A DNA stretch of 64,000 nucleotides from Cryphonectria parasitica EP155 (taxonomy: Eukaryota > Ascomycota > Sordariomycetes > Diaporthales > Cryphonectriaceae). Where the stretch lies: the NCBI RefSeq assembly GCF_011745365.1, contig NW_024468912.1, positions 4,588,001-4,652,000 of the forward strand. Direction: 5' to 3'. Below are positions 35,827-46,269 of the stretch, one piece after another; within the stretch, counting starts at the first letter, position 1; the number at the start of each line of letters is the position of its first letter. Made by a program: the position numbers and the translations under genes. Below the pieces are notes generated by a model. It was not told the DNA's origin, ran no database searches, and saw only the letters and a list, made by a program, of their open reading frames with translations.

Positions 35827-37701
35827 TTACGCGTTGCAGGACGCAAGTGGTCTAAGCACCTTGTCGAAGAAGGCATCGTTGAGCATCTTGGCTTCCCATT
35901 CGGAATCCCCCGATCCCACCCCAAGGGCCTCTGTTCCCTTCAGACACGTCTTGATCACATCAACAAAGATGGACCCCACCATAGCCTTCAGCCTATCTCC
36001 TCCCTCGCCATCCAAGTCATTACATAAAGCCTTCGAAATTTCGCGCAACTTCATCTTCCTAAACCTCTCCTCAAACGCCGGCCGCCAGTACGCCACCTCC
36101 AGCAGCACAATACCTAGACTATACACCTCCTTAATCTTGGTCCACCCATGTCCTACCTCTGGATGGTAATATACATCCAGCTCCGCTGCCCCTCCCGGCC
36201 GCCCCTCCAACGACTCATCCCCTGCCGGCCGACTATACTGGAAACCGACCAGGTACGGCACCCCAACGCCACTGCCGTCCCGAACATTCTCTCCGTCCGC
36301 AGCAGGCCCAAGCAAAACATTATCTCCCCTCAACCCCTTATGCACCCACCCTGCCGCATGCAGCAGCCCTACTGCGCTGGCTAAGCGGTACGCCAGCCGA
36401 AATCGCTCCCCGAGCGCAGGCCGCGTCTTGTGCTGCGCCGCGGTCCGGATCGTATCCAAGAGCGATCGTGGCACGGATACGGAGCCAGCCGGTAGGCGGT
36501 ACACGATGCCTAGGCGCTGTGCGGCGCCCTTGTTGCTCTCAGAATAGGCTTCGTCGTCGAGAAGGGCGAGGCAGGGGAGGGAGGCGAAGGCGGAGGCGGT
36601 GGGTGAGGTGGCAGAGAGCAGGCCGGCGAGGGCGCGGATGCGCAGCATGATAGCAGCGCAGGCGGGCGAGGAGGAAGAGACGGTCTTGTACTCGATGAGG
36701 ACTCTGGTGGCTGGTAAGAGCGAGGGCTCGGGCTCGGGCTCGAGGTAGCGGCCAAGATGCCGCCCAGTGGTGTCGGCGGGGTCGGCATTGACCTCGAGGG
36801 GCGGTGGGACATGGGACGAGGAGGCAGAGGTGATGGTGATGAGCTTTACTTTCTCAGCGGCCTGGGAGAGGTCCATGGCTTGGATGGCGCGGACCTGGGC
36901 CAGCAACTTCACCAAGGAGGATGGGGTGTTGAGGGCCTGCGGAGCAGACGTGAGCGCAAGCTGGTCCGACACCCCGGCGGTGATTCGTGCGACCATATTC
37001 TCTACGTCCAGGTCCTCAGGCTTGTTTTTGTCCCAAAACTCGGCCCATTGTGTAAAGACATATGTCGCGATCTGTTTCTCGTCCACCTCTTTGGGTCTGA
37101 CCCTTTCGCAGAAAGCGTCAAGGCCGTGCAGAATGGAGTCGATGATGTGCTTTGCATCCAGGCCGCTCAGCTTGGCCACGTCCCAGAGATTTTGGTTGAG
37201 TGTGGCAAGATCTGACAGCAGTCTTGTGAACTGCTCTCTGTGCTTCAAGGTCCACTTTAGCCGCTTCCAGAAGTTGGCCGGCTTCTGGACTTTCTGATCT
37301 GTAATAGACCCAATCCACACACTGCCTTTGCTAAAGTCGACGGCTGCTGGCCCTTGGGCAGCGGGGACTGAGCGCTGAAGGTCATACGTGCCAAGGAACG
37401 TGTCGCCGGCCGTCTCCTGCTTCCGCCATATCTCAGCCAGGATGCGTCCAATCGTGACCTGCGTCTCATAAGGCATGTCAAGGATCTGGCAGTTGCTGGG
37501 ATCATTGATCTTGAAATGCTCGCCCCACAACTTGAATTTGAAGGTCTCTACCTGGTACTGAAGAGCCGTATAGTGCAAGCCAGTATCTGACGCGAAGACC
37601 TCAGTCAGTGTGTTAAAGCCGTCCACAGCTCCCTGAAAGGCAAGAAGAAGACCTGCAGCCCCGAGCGTCGTGCTAACTATAAACGAGGCCGGGTCTGCCA
37701 T
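35827..37701 (-). CDS. HeLo-domain protein fused to a kinase-like (pseudokinase) domain
   Basis: A single-exon protein of 624 residues, starting at the ATG of MADPASF; an in-frame ATG four codons upstream is possible. Residues 1-~200 fit the HeLo (HET-s/LopB N-terminal) fold: a hydrophobic first helix (FIVSTTLGAAGLLLAFQGAV) then YQVETFKFKLWGEHFKI. HeLo domains are membrane-active cell-death executors in fungi. The C-terminal ~260 residues look like a protein kinase (RLAYRLASAVGLLHAAGWVH, KEVYSLGIVLLEVAYWRP), but the catalytic loop reads HKGLRGDNVLL, with Gly replacing the catalytic Asp, and the DFG position reads GFQ, so it is probably inactive. This order, four-helix killer domain plus pseudokinase, parallels animal MLKL. 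It converges with the kinase-ankyrin-WW gene, only 100 bp between stops, which suggests a functional pair (inference). Confidence 0.85.
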   Translation of the reverse strand: MADPASFIVSTTLGAAGLLLAFQGAVDGFNTLTEVFASDTGLHYTALQYQVETFKFKLWGEHFKINDPSNCQILDMPYETQVTIGRILAEIWRKQETAGDTFLGTYDLQRSVPAAQGPAAVDFSKGSVWIGSITDQKVQKPANFWKRLKWTLKHREQFTRLLSDLATLNQNLWDVAKLSGLDAKHIIDSILHGLDAFCERVRPKEVDEKQIATYVFTQWAEFWDKNKPEDLDVENMVARITAGVSDQLALTSAPQALNTPSSLVKLLAQVRAIQAMDLSQAAEKVKLITITSASSSHVPPPLEVNADPADTTGRHLGRYLEPEPEPSLLPATRVLIEYKTVSSSSPACAAIMLRIRALAGLLSATSPTASAFASLPCLALLDDEAYSESNKGAAQRLGIVYRLPAGSVSVPRSLLDTIRTAAQHKTRPALGERFRLAYRLASAVGLLHAAGWVHKGLRGDNVLLGPAADGENVRDGSGVGVPYLVGFQYSRPAGDESLEGRPGGAAELDVYYHPEVGHGWTKIKEVYSLGIVLLEVAYWRPAFEERFRKMKLREISKALCNDLDGEGGDRLKAMVGSIFVDVIKTCLKGTEALGVGSGDSEWEAKMLNDAFFDKVLRPLASCNA

Positions 37702-39883
37702 TGTTGATGACATCTGGTGTAGGAAATCGTCTGTTTGGTATTCGAGGGTAGACTTGGGCAGCAATGATACGGCACAAAACAGAGCGATTAATCGCTGGCG
37801 ATTCGCTATCAGATCAAGAATGATTCTTGAAGAAGAAGAGGAGGAGGAGGAAATTATCTGTGCGGGTGCTCTGTTGATTTCGACAGCATGCAGTGCTCTC
37901 TCAACACCATTCGACTCTGGAGACGCTGGCGTCAACTGGTTCGAATGCGGCTGAGGCGCCTAAATGCTGACGCCTCGGTAGCGCTCTTTCTGCAGGCCTG
38001 GTCACAGACACGAAGATGCGAATCCCGAAGCCAAGCCAAATAAGTTGTAAAATGTTGTTCTTGTCTAATGACAGGAGTTATCAAAATTCCTCTTTAGTAA
38101 GAAAGCTACTTGGGGCCATATGCGACTCCACATAGCCGATGCTAGTGACTTCGACCTCCTCCAGTGTGTGGCATTTAACATCAGAATGTTAGGCTATAGA
38201 TACTATTTTCGCATCGAAGACTGCACATTATAGTTTGATCCGATCAACAGGTTTCTATAGTTTTTCAGTCTCTCAATATGGTTCAAAGGGAAAACAGATA
38301 TCCCATTGGTGCCTCGATACTCTGGCAATAGTTACAATTCACTTTACCCCAAACTATGATCTTTGCTACAACCTGATTGAGTTTATTCCTTAATTTTAAC
38401 AAAATAAACAACTTTCGCAAGCAATTATCCTAGAAGAGAAGCACAAGTGTCCACAATCCATCTTACAAGCACCGATGCTCAAATTATTCTCATAGAGGCC
38501 TTAGGCTGAGGTTAGCAGGCGAGCTTCTGCTGATACAACTTTTCCGAATCAAGAAAAGCTACGTACGTTTGCTAGATACAATGCATATTATAGATGTAGT
38601 AATTAATGAATCTTGTTGGAAAGCTTTTTGTGGAGGAGAGTTGTTTAGAGAGGCGCGAGGTGTTGCGAGGCAGGAATTCAGGGCGCTGAAAGTCCAGGCT
38701 CTCAGCCCCCGACATCGACACAGACGTTTCAGGACTTTGATCGCATTCCTAGTCTATTCAGTGTAATGGTAACTTACTTGGTCATCCCGACTTCTCTCTA
38801 GACTTGCCCTCTCTTCTCATCTTCGACATTGTCGGCCTTGGTGGGCTTGGTTCTGGGACCTGGTCCTGTTAGTCCCCCTCTCTTTCGTTCGCCCATTCTC
38901 TTGCGCCTCTCTCCATCTACCTCTGGGCCCCTTTCGCGTCACCATTGCCTCGTTTAACGCCTGCGCCTGTCCAAGTCTTTCACCTTAGCCTTTTTTCAAA
39001 GGCTATAGCGACTTGCTAGATTTCTGTTAAAGAATAGTTCTCATCATAAACTTCTGAACATGAATGTCAGAATAGCTGCTGGTCCGTTACCACGACGCTG
39101 ACAAAATGCGATTCCACTCGTTCAAATAGCCAGCGACTCACTGTGCCCAATTTTTGCTTAATTACTGCAAGAATCAGCTTTATACAACCAGAGACTGATT
39201 AGCTATCAAACTGTGTAAATAGCACTGCAGTGATTAGTAGATACCTCAGTAGACGAAGAATTTATGCGAACAAGAGCAGTGCCAAGTATAAGTCTCGTAT
39301 AGGAAACAAAGTCTGAGTTGCGATGGGACTATACGCTAGAAGTGAAACTATTGCATCGTGTAAATGCAATACTTGGGTTAATGACTGAAGAGCTTAATTC
39401 GGTGGGATCAAACTTGAGGTTATATCCAGCTCTTTAGTCCTAGACCTCAAGACTCGACACTTGACTTCTAATGATGAATTCTGTCATTGAGTTTGCATAG
39501 ATGATGACGCAGTGTTCTTGGATTGTTTAAACTTCGAGTATGCTAAAGCTTTTCCCACAACAAAATCGTTAATACAAGCAGTTTGCAAGTCAATGCAGAA
39601 TACTAAGGCTTTGCGGTTTAAGATGTGATCCTTACATGTTGTTCCGAGATGTACACTTCATCAGAAACATTACGTGGCTATGCTCAATCTACTGCTCGGA
39701 CCCTCGGAGAAGAAAGAGAGAAAGAAAACAATTTGTCACTTTGTTTATAACAACTTATCTAGTGACAGAAGTCAATGTTGGAAACATTATTCACGAAGTG
39801 ACAGAGATCTAGGGTCGCTGTAGTACTGGCGAAAAGGAAAGAAGGTATTGACTTTAAGTAAATACTATATCCATATGAAGCTA
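37702..39883. other. AT-rich non-coding stretch
   Basis: About 2.2 kb dense in A/T and stop codons on both strands, with no supported frame. The first part is the promoter of the HeLo gene. It may be a relic worn down by mutation, but no transposon protein or terminal repeat is recognisable. Confidence 0.45.
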
Positions 39884-40348
39884 TTACATTATCCTAACGC
39901 AAGTATTCGATTGCGCATCACGGGAAGGAAAGTAACATTGAATCGAAAAGCTGCAAAAGCATCTCAATTGCATTATTCTCAACAGCAAGCGGCTTGCATT
40001 ACCATTTTGAACAGCACCGCCTGATATCTGCATCATTGAGTCGTTCTCGCGAATACAAAGTGTACCGATTAGATCGCAGCTGAGTATATCAGTTGTTGTC
40101 CAAAAAAAGACTTTTCCAATACCCACCTTCAATTTATATTGGTCCCCAAACTTAGCATTGCACAATCGTCTGAGTTCCTGTTCATCGACCCGAGAGCCCG
40201 CAATCACATTCTGTCTCGGTAAGCCTTCATTCCCTAGTATGGCTATTGATGATTTGGTGGAATGCGAATGGTCCGTAGACCTGCGACGTAAGCCAGGGAA
40301 AGGAAATATTGGCAGATGCTTTTGGAATAAGGAATTTACAGAAGCCAT
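39884..40348 (-). CDS. Hypothetical protein in AT-rich DNA
   Basis: A 154-residue frame from ATG at 40348 (MASVNSLFQKHLPIFPFPG). Such a long frame is unusual in this AT-rich sequence. The first ~75 residues look more protein-like (SRVDEQELRRLCNAKFGDQYKLK). A gtgggt donor-like site follows directly, so the frame may be an exon that is spliced rather than read to the stop at 39884. No family is recognised. It lies divergent from the kinase gene starting at 41111. Confidence 0.3.
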   Translation of the reverse strand: MASVNSLFQKHLPIFPFPGLRRRSTDHSHSTKSSIAILGNEGLPRQNVIAGSRVDEQELRRLCNAKFGDQYKLKVGIGKVFFWTTTDILSCDLIGTLCIRENDSMMQISGGAVQNGNASRLLLRIMQLRCFCSFSIQCYFPSRDAQSNTCVRIM

Positions 40349-41110
40349 TGTGACGTTGCTTTCTGTATGTATTCTCTGTACAGGTTGCAAGACCAAATAT
40401 GCTGCAGTAATATGATTTGAATTTGATTCCTTACAGTGCGATGTACGAAACCTACTGAAGCGTCTCCTTTTTTTCTTTTTCTGATGAGGCTTTGCGTCAT
40501 TTTTATTACGTCCGCTGTAGTTCGTACTGTGGTGTGCTCAAAAGTGCCCAGGTGCGGCTCGGGCGAGAGCCTGCTTCCAGACTGCATATGGGCTTCCCCA
40601 AGGAGGAAGCTCAGCCGTCATCGTTCATCCCAGATGCCACTATTGGATTTTACCGGTCAATAATGCTGATAAACTAGCACCCTCTTGATGGTCAAACATC
40701 AGCGTGCTGACCATCCATTGAGTACTTCGCCCACAACCCTCAATTTACTTGCAACCTTCTGTTGATGATGGTGTGCACGTTGAGAGATTTTGGGCAGCTC
40801 TCGTGCAAACCTCGACAATGTGTCAGCACTAGCTCAGCCCTGAGGATGGAGTGAAATACGACCCCGCAATGAAAAGCCCGTGGGCTGGACTTCCCCAAGG
40901 ACACACCTCCCACCTGTAGCGTCTCCATGCATACTTAAGTACCAGATGTTTAACACAGCATTCTGCAGCTACGCAGATGACCTACTTTTTCCCCCCTCCT
41001 GATTGGGCTCTACTCATCAATACGTCAACCATCCAAGGACTCTGGCAACATTAGCCTTTTTCCTGCACCTGCCGATATGAAGAACGGTTACCATTCGGAA
41101 ATCGGATAAC
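40349..41110. promoter_or_regulatory. Divergent intergenic region upstream of the second kinase gene
   Basis: About 760 bp between a doubtful minus-strand frame and the kinase start. It holds short frames without domains. I see no conserved motif or RNA gene. Confidence 0.35.
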
Positions 41111-42897
41111 ATGGCCGAAGGTTTTGGCTCTGACCAGAGCCTGCTGAAGCTGCGTTGGGATCTTAGGGACAGGCTTATGCGAGAATTGAGACCGGATCTC
41201 GATAAACAACGTCAACGGTTCATACCTCGAGACGCTTTGTTTCGCATCATTGAGCGCCGAAATGTTCTGAAGATCTTGAAAGCGAGTTCGAGTCAGACAG
41301 ATGACAACGCCACAAACGAAGAAATTGCGCAACGTCTCTGTCCGAAGTGGGGAAATTGTTTGTGCAAGCGGCACAATTGTACCGGATGGAGGATGTTGTT
41401 CTCAACACTACTTCTCGTCGGCAGAGAAAATGTGTTCCTGGGACCTGCCTTACATCCGGTGTGTGACAGCACCTGGTATGCCCAACGCAATCTCGCCCAA
41501 GGCAGTTCGACAGTCCTTGGTCTCACGGAAGCTGAAGCCAGATTATTCGATTTCTGGCAGTGGATAGTCTTCACGCCCTTCATAGAGAGGCTGAGTGCAG
41601 ATGTCCCAAAGTTCCACGATGAGGTCTCTCTTCCTTGGTGCGAGCTTACTAGTACGCACGACATAGCCGAAAGCACCGACGATGATATCGAAGGGCAGGT
41701 CACTGTGGTGCAAAAAGCGCGCATCTACACCAATAACCACAATTTGGTAAGTATTGTTGAGTTTTGAAATACAAAAGCTCCGAAGCAGTTGTTGATAATT
41801 ACGAATCTTAGACAGAGAAAGACGATGATTATGTCGTTGTAAAACTTTTCAACGACTTAAGCATATCAGAAGCAAGAAAAGAGATGTTCGAACGAGAAGT
41901 CCAGGCAAATCGGAACACACCCCAGCACGACAGAATTGTGCCACTCTTAGCAGCTTTCGAACATTGCCAAATACCCTATCTCTTGTTTCCATGGGCACAA
42001 GAAGGCAATCTCCAAGAGCTATGGAAGAAATACGAACTCGGGGGTGTCCAGCCTTCTTCACGACCTCCTGAATATGACTGGTACTCGGACAACTGGCTCT
42101 TTGACGAGTGTTTCCAAGTCGCCGAGGCTCTTGCAACCTTTCAAGGGTTCAGAGACGGTGGACGGAGCGGGTCTGCACCTCAGATTCACATGGATATCAA
42201 ACCTGAGAACATTCTGTGCTTCGAATCCGTTGCTGACGGGAAGAAGCACTTCATTCTGAAACTTTCAGACCTCGGAGAAGCTCGTCAAGCCGGAACTGGC
42301 GAGAGCATTGACTCAGGATTTATTCCACATGTCAAGACCCAAAGACCACCAGAAAGCGAGGCAATTTCGTTCAAATACGACGTATGGTGTCTGGGCTGCG
42401 TCTTCCTCGAATTTGTTACTTGGGCGCTTTGTGGTTGGCATGGCTGCATTGACTTCCGAGAAGAACGGTTTAAAGAACAAGACGCGCCAGAAACCACCGA
42501 TTTATCCACCGGTAGCAGATTTGAGGACGACATATTCTTCAAGAAAGTCAAAGGAAAACGGAAACTAGTCCCCGTTGTAGACTACCAGACCATTAAGACA
42601 TTTACAGCTGGTCGGTCAAGTACCCGACGTTCATTTCAAATTGTCTCACGCGTTGAGATCATCATTCAAATCAAAGACAGTGTTATTACGGTACGTGCGA
42701 ATTTCCTGCCCTATTCCACCCACAGAGACTTATGAAGCTGACATCATAACAAGCATGTGAGAGACTTGAAAAATAAACGAGGCTGTAGTAGTAGACTCCA
42801 GAGATTTCTAGAATTTATCACACAACGTATGCTGGCGGTCGACGTCGAAACAAGGGCGGATATTCGAGAAGTAGCCACCTTTCTCAGGGGTCCGTAA
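41111..42897 (+). CDS. Fungal accessory protein kinase
   Basis: Three exons (41111-41746, 41812-42690, 42754-42897) give 552 residues with clean gtaagt and gtacgt donors. The N-terminal ~210 residues (FIPRDALFRIIERRNVLKIL, MLFSTLLLVGRENVF, FDFWQWIVFTPFIERLS) match a region seen ahead of many fungal accessory kinases. The kinase domain follows: VVVKLF lysine, QIHMDIKPENILC catalytic loop, SDLGEA in the DFG position, PPESEA near the APE position, and YDVWCLGCVFLEFVTW. Asp, Lys and Asn of the catalytic loop are present, so activity is expected. Exon 3 supplies the last helices (LEFITQRMLAVDVETRADIREVATFL). Its substrate is unknown. Context next to HeLo and ankyrin genes suggests a role in allorecognition or stress signalling, by inference only. 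Confidence 0.85.
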
Positions 42898-43399
42898 CCA
42901 GTTCTTGAAACTTTCCAGCAAGTTTGGGATCATTTAGAGCAAGATCCATGCTTTTGGGGTTTCTGTGTTCTAGAAAAAAGGTTTGGATGGATAAATCATT
43001 GAGCCAGGCCAAGGGCGTTGCATGTAGACATTGCGCTATTCTTCCGGATCAACCCTTCAATTCTATAAATACAGCAGCATTGCCATCATCTGGACAGCAC
43101 TAGCTTGATCTTAATGAGCAACGCCCTGTTCAGCCGATACAATCTTTATATCCGCTGGTTCCGCTGGTTCCGCTGGTTTTGCTAGTTTTGAGCGATTTTT
43201 TTCCCTGCGGGCTTTCCTCAATTTCTTTATGATACTATCCTTTTCGGCCTGTTCAGTTCAGCTGCTAATTAGCATAAGCAGACTCGATTTGCATTCAGGG
43301 CTCTTGGAACTGACCGGCTTAAGCTTTCGTGGAAGTTTCAAAAGAAATTTCTCTCCTTCTCGCTATATCCTAGCTAGTTAGCTTAAGAGTACCATTGCC
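42898..43399. other. Intergenic with a 9-bp triple repeat
   Basis: No gene seen. Bases 43152-43178 carry three copies of ccgctggtt in tandem. The rest is AT-rich. Confidence 0.5.
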
Positions 43400-43597
43400 T
43401 CATCGTATATGGAGTGCTCTTGCCCTGAACTTGATATCAGTGCTCTGGAACTTCAATCCTAGCAATGCATCCTTCAAAACCTCTGGCATATCATATCGAG
43501 TGTTGATAATATCGGTCGGATCGAATTTCGAGTCTGTATCTCCAGCCATATTGCGTGCTGTCCATCCAAACAACTTTTTGAACAGGTTTAAAGACAT
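43400..43597 (-). pseudogene. Possible relic of an ankyrin-type gene
   Basis: A 65-residue frame starting MSLNLFKKLFGWTARNMAG. The FGWTARNMAG part resembles the FGWTALHxAA core of an ankyrin repeat, followed by a region like the tails of fungal ankyrin proteins (INTRYDMPEVLKDALLGL). Stops or loss of similarity surround it, and no splice partner was found. It may be a leftover of a receptor-type gene; chance similarity is also possible. Confidence 0.25.
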
Positions 43598-45126
43598 AGT
43601 TTTCGGGATTGAAGCTCGCGGGCTCACTGGACAGGTGTAAAGCAAATATTTATAAGAATTTTACACCATGAGTCACATACCGTTGGGTACAATGCTACAG
43701 CCTTGTATGATAAAAAAAAGAATAGGAATATAGAGGGAGCCCTGATTTCACACTTGATGTCGGCAAGGCAATCAATGCGGCGCGACAGGCTATTCAAGGT
43801 AGATCGTTCGCCTGGTTTTATGATAAGAAACCCTGCCATTGGCGGCGACCCAGACCGGTCTGTGAGCAAAGGAAGCCCGCTGGAGACTTGTTGTTTTGTA
43901 TACTTGTGCGGCCCATGCGAACCATTGCTGTCCCGCCACGCGCCCCGGGAACACGAGGTACGAAAGGTGGGCGGTGAGCAGTAAAAGCCTCATTCGGGCT
44001 GCTGATACTTCGCCTCTGCATCGCATCGGGCAAACTCGATTGCCTGCATGAGACTGCAGCTTACTTGGAGGTGGCATGTGTCGTGGGATTGGTTGTAGAT
44101 ATCCTGCGCGGGTGCATTTTCCGTCAGGTGTTCTCGTACATTAGTGCTGAGCATTCGTGCCCAAACGTGGAGGAATCCTGGGTCGTGCGACACACTTTCA
44201 TACTCAGCCTCCGGTTGGGGGTTTTCTTACCCCGCTTATGTGGCCAAGACAGTCCTCTGTGGTTAAATGAAGTAGGTTGGAAATCTCCTCTGACACGCCC
44301 TGATGCTTTGTTCTAAGTTGCCCGAGGACATGGAGTAGTACAATCGTCCTTCAGAGCCACCAAGACTCTCGGTGACTTGACATGTTCACTCTTCGCCATA
44401 TTCTCTTGATATAACGAACCAACCTCGCTTGCATGCTCTGGTCTCAGGTTGTCTTCTAGGACCAAACATCAAATTCGAGTCGCAAGTCAATATGGACTGG
44501 TTGTCTCGCAGTAATCAGTTCGAAACAGGAGACAAGACAGACATTGGCTTTCATCCTGAGCAACCCTGCAGGATTCGCATTATCGAAATTCAGGAAGACA
44601 ATGATGCAAGCCATCCTAGCCTCTGGGAAGCAGTTAATGACTGAAGAAAGACACTGATTTTCATCATCTTACAAAGGGCAATGTGGACATCAATCCAAGT
44701 ACTATTGAGTCTCAAGACGGTTACGTTGCATGGGCACAACAAGTATGGCTTAATACGATTCCACTTATATTAGATGTCATCGAGTCATAGCAATGCGAAT
44801 TCTGACGGAGCAAAATCAGATCGGCCCATCACTGCGTATGGAACATCGTCCCACATTTTGCCTGGTTATGCATCAACGTCTGAGAGGGCCACATGACACA
44901 CTGAAGGCCACCGCTCTTCCGTACGATGACCAGACATTTACGAAAGTCTGCACAGAATTGTGTCAACACAGATCGCTAGCTGGTGTCATAGCCAGAGATT
45001 CGACTGCAGTCTTGAATATCAGACACGTGAATTGGGATTTTGGGGCTTCTAGTTGCCCCTCAGTAGGTATGAGCCCTGCTCGCTGGCAGCAAGCTGTTTG
45101 CTATCCTTCTGAGCTACTCCTGGCGG
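43598..45126 (+). other. Intergenic, probably with unresolved 5' exons of the CorA-like gene
   Basis: From about 44475 there are stretches that could be coding: a frame at 44491-44641 (MDWLSRSNQFETGDKTD), one at about 44646-44790 (KDTDFHHLTKGN...AQQVWLNTIPLIL) and one at about 44900-45063 (DRCS-less, ending DFGASSCPS before gtaggt). These fit in position with the N-terminal half of fungal CorA-like proteins, but I could not join them in one frame with confident splice sites. The part before 44.4 kb shows nothing. Confidence 0.35.
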
Positions 45127-46269
45127 ATGAGACGGCATCTGGTATTGATCAGACCTCCAGTGTACCACTGCAAGTCGGATACTGAGTCTCTTCCCAGAGA
45201 CGAAGATATTGTGCTGTCGGCTACCTGCTTTACTAACAAGCCCGTGATACTTGCAGTAGCATATGGCTGCACAGATGATGTCCTTGAGGATATAGAAGCT
45301 TGGCTCGAGCGAATCAAGACCTCAGTATTCCATCGGCTCGTACTTCCTATGCTGTTTGCCGAGCTAGAGCGCAAGCGACTCCTGGATGCCATGGAATATA
45401 AGTCGACAGACCTTGATCAGAAGATCCTCGACTTGAAAAATCAACTCAAGAACGAAAGAACCGTTTCCCGCTCTCTTCTCGCAAGGAATAACGAGAAAAG
45501 GACAGAAATCAAATTAACAGAAAGGGATGCCGAAGCTGTCGAACTATGGCGGTCAATAAGTCAGCTGAAGAATGGGATCCAGACCCTGCTTGCTCTTCTT
45601 GAATCGATGAACAGCCACCTGAAAGATTCATCCAAGATGCGATCGAATAATGACCCACATGGCGCTGAAGTATACCCTCACGAAAAGGAGAGTGAGATGC
45701 ATATTGAGTCAAGATTAGATGAGATGATAGCTGAGATTAACAGCAAGTTGCGACATTGCCAGGGCCTTCTGGACGGCATGGCTCTCGCTATGCAAATGGT
45801 TTGTAACCCTGTTTCAACTTGATACCCTTTTCATGTTCAACTGTACTGACCAGAAGGGAAATGCAGGAAAGAGATTACTACACAAGGCAGGATTCAAGAG
45901 CGAGTTACAGTCTCGCACGAGCCTCAAGCAGAGATGGCAGCACAATGAAAATTATTTCTAGGCTGGGCATGTATTTCCTGCCTCCAACGTTCCTCGCTGT
46001 GAGTGTCCTACTTCATATTGTACAGAATAAACCAAAAGGAACTGTAGACTGATTATGCGTAAAAGGGGCTGTTCTCCATGAGCTTTTTCAATTGGATACC
46101 TTCGAATAGTCAGATCATCGTTTCACCCTGGATAGCTCTGTATGCAGGACTTGCTGCGCTCTTCACCATTTTCACCTGGGTATATTCTAAGCGGATGGAT
46201 ATAGTAGCGGAGATAGAGAACGAAAAGACGTTGAGAGATGTGGATAGCGATGGGGGTGAGATTGTTTGA
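45127..46269 (+). CDS. CorA-like membrane protein of the fungal accessory type (C-terminal part)
   Basis: Three well-supported 3' exons: one ending at 45798, then 45867-45998 and 46066-46269. The 5' end is not resolved, so the left coordinate is only the first in-frame ATG. The first exon holds VLSATCFTNKPVILAVAYGCTD, then a long helical, coiled-coil-like segment (LDQKILDLKNQLKNERTVS). The second ends with STMKIISRLGMYFLPPTFLA, the first membrane helix and its lead-in. The third begins GLFSMSFFNWIP and holds the second helix (WIALYAGLAALFTIFTWVYS). This two-helix C-terminus preceded by a long helix is the CorA Mg2+-transporter plan. The canonical GMN motif is absent (GLFSMSFFNW stands there), so transport is doubtful. 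Confidence 0.75.

Noticed and set aside
37920..37960. ggttcgaatgcgg string resembling a tRNA B box
   Set aside because: Flanks do not pair into tRNA stems; it lies at the upstream side of the HeLo gene without an A box.
37702..39883. Decayed transposon in the AT-rich stretch
   Set aside because: No terminal repeats, target-site duplications or transposase/reverse transcriptase fragments could be recognised.
43152..43178. Three 9-bp repeats considered as a CRISPR-like or protein-repeat array
   Set aside because: No spacers and no coding frame; it is a short microsatellite-type repeat.
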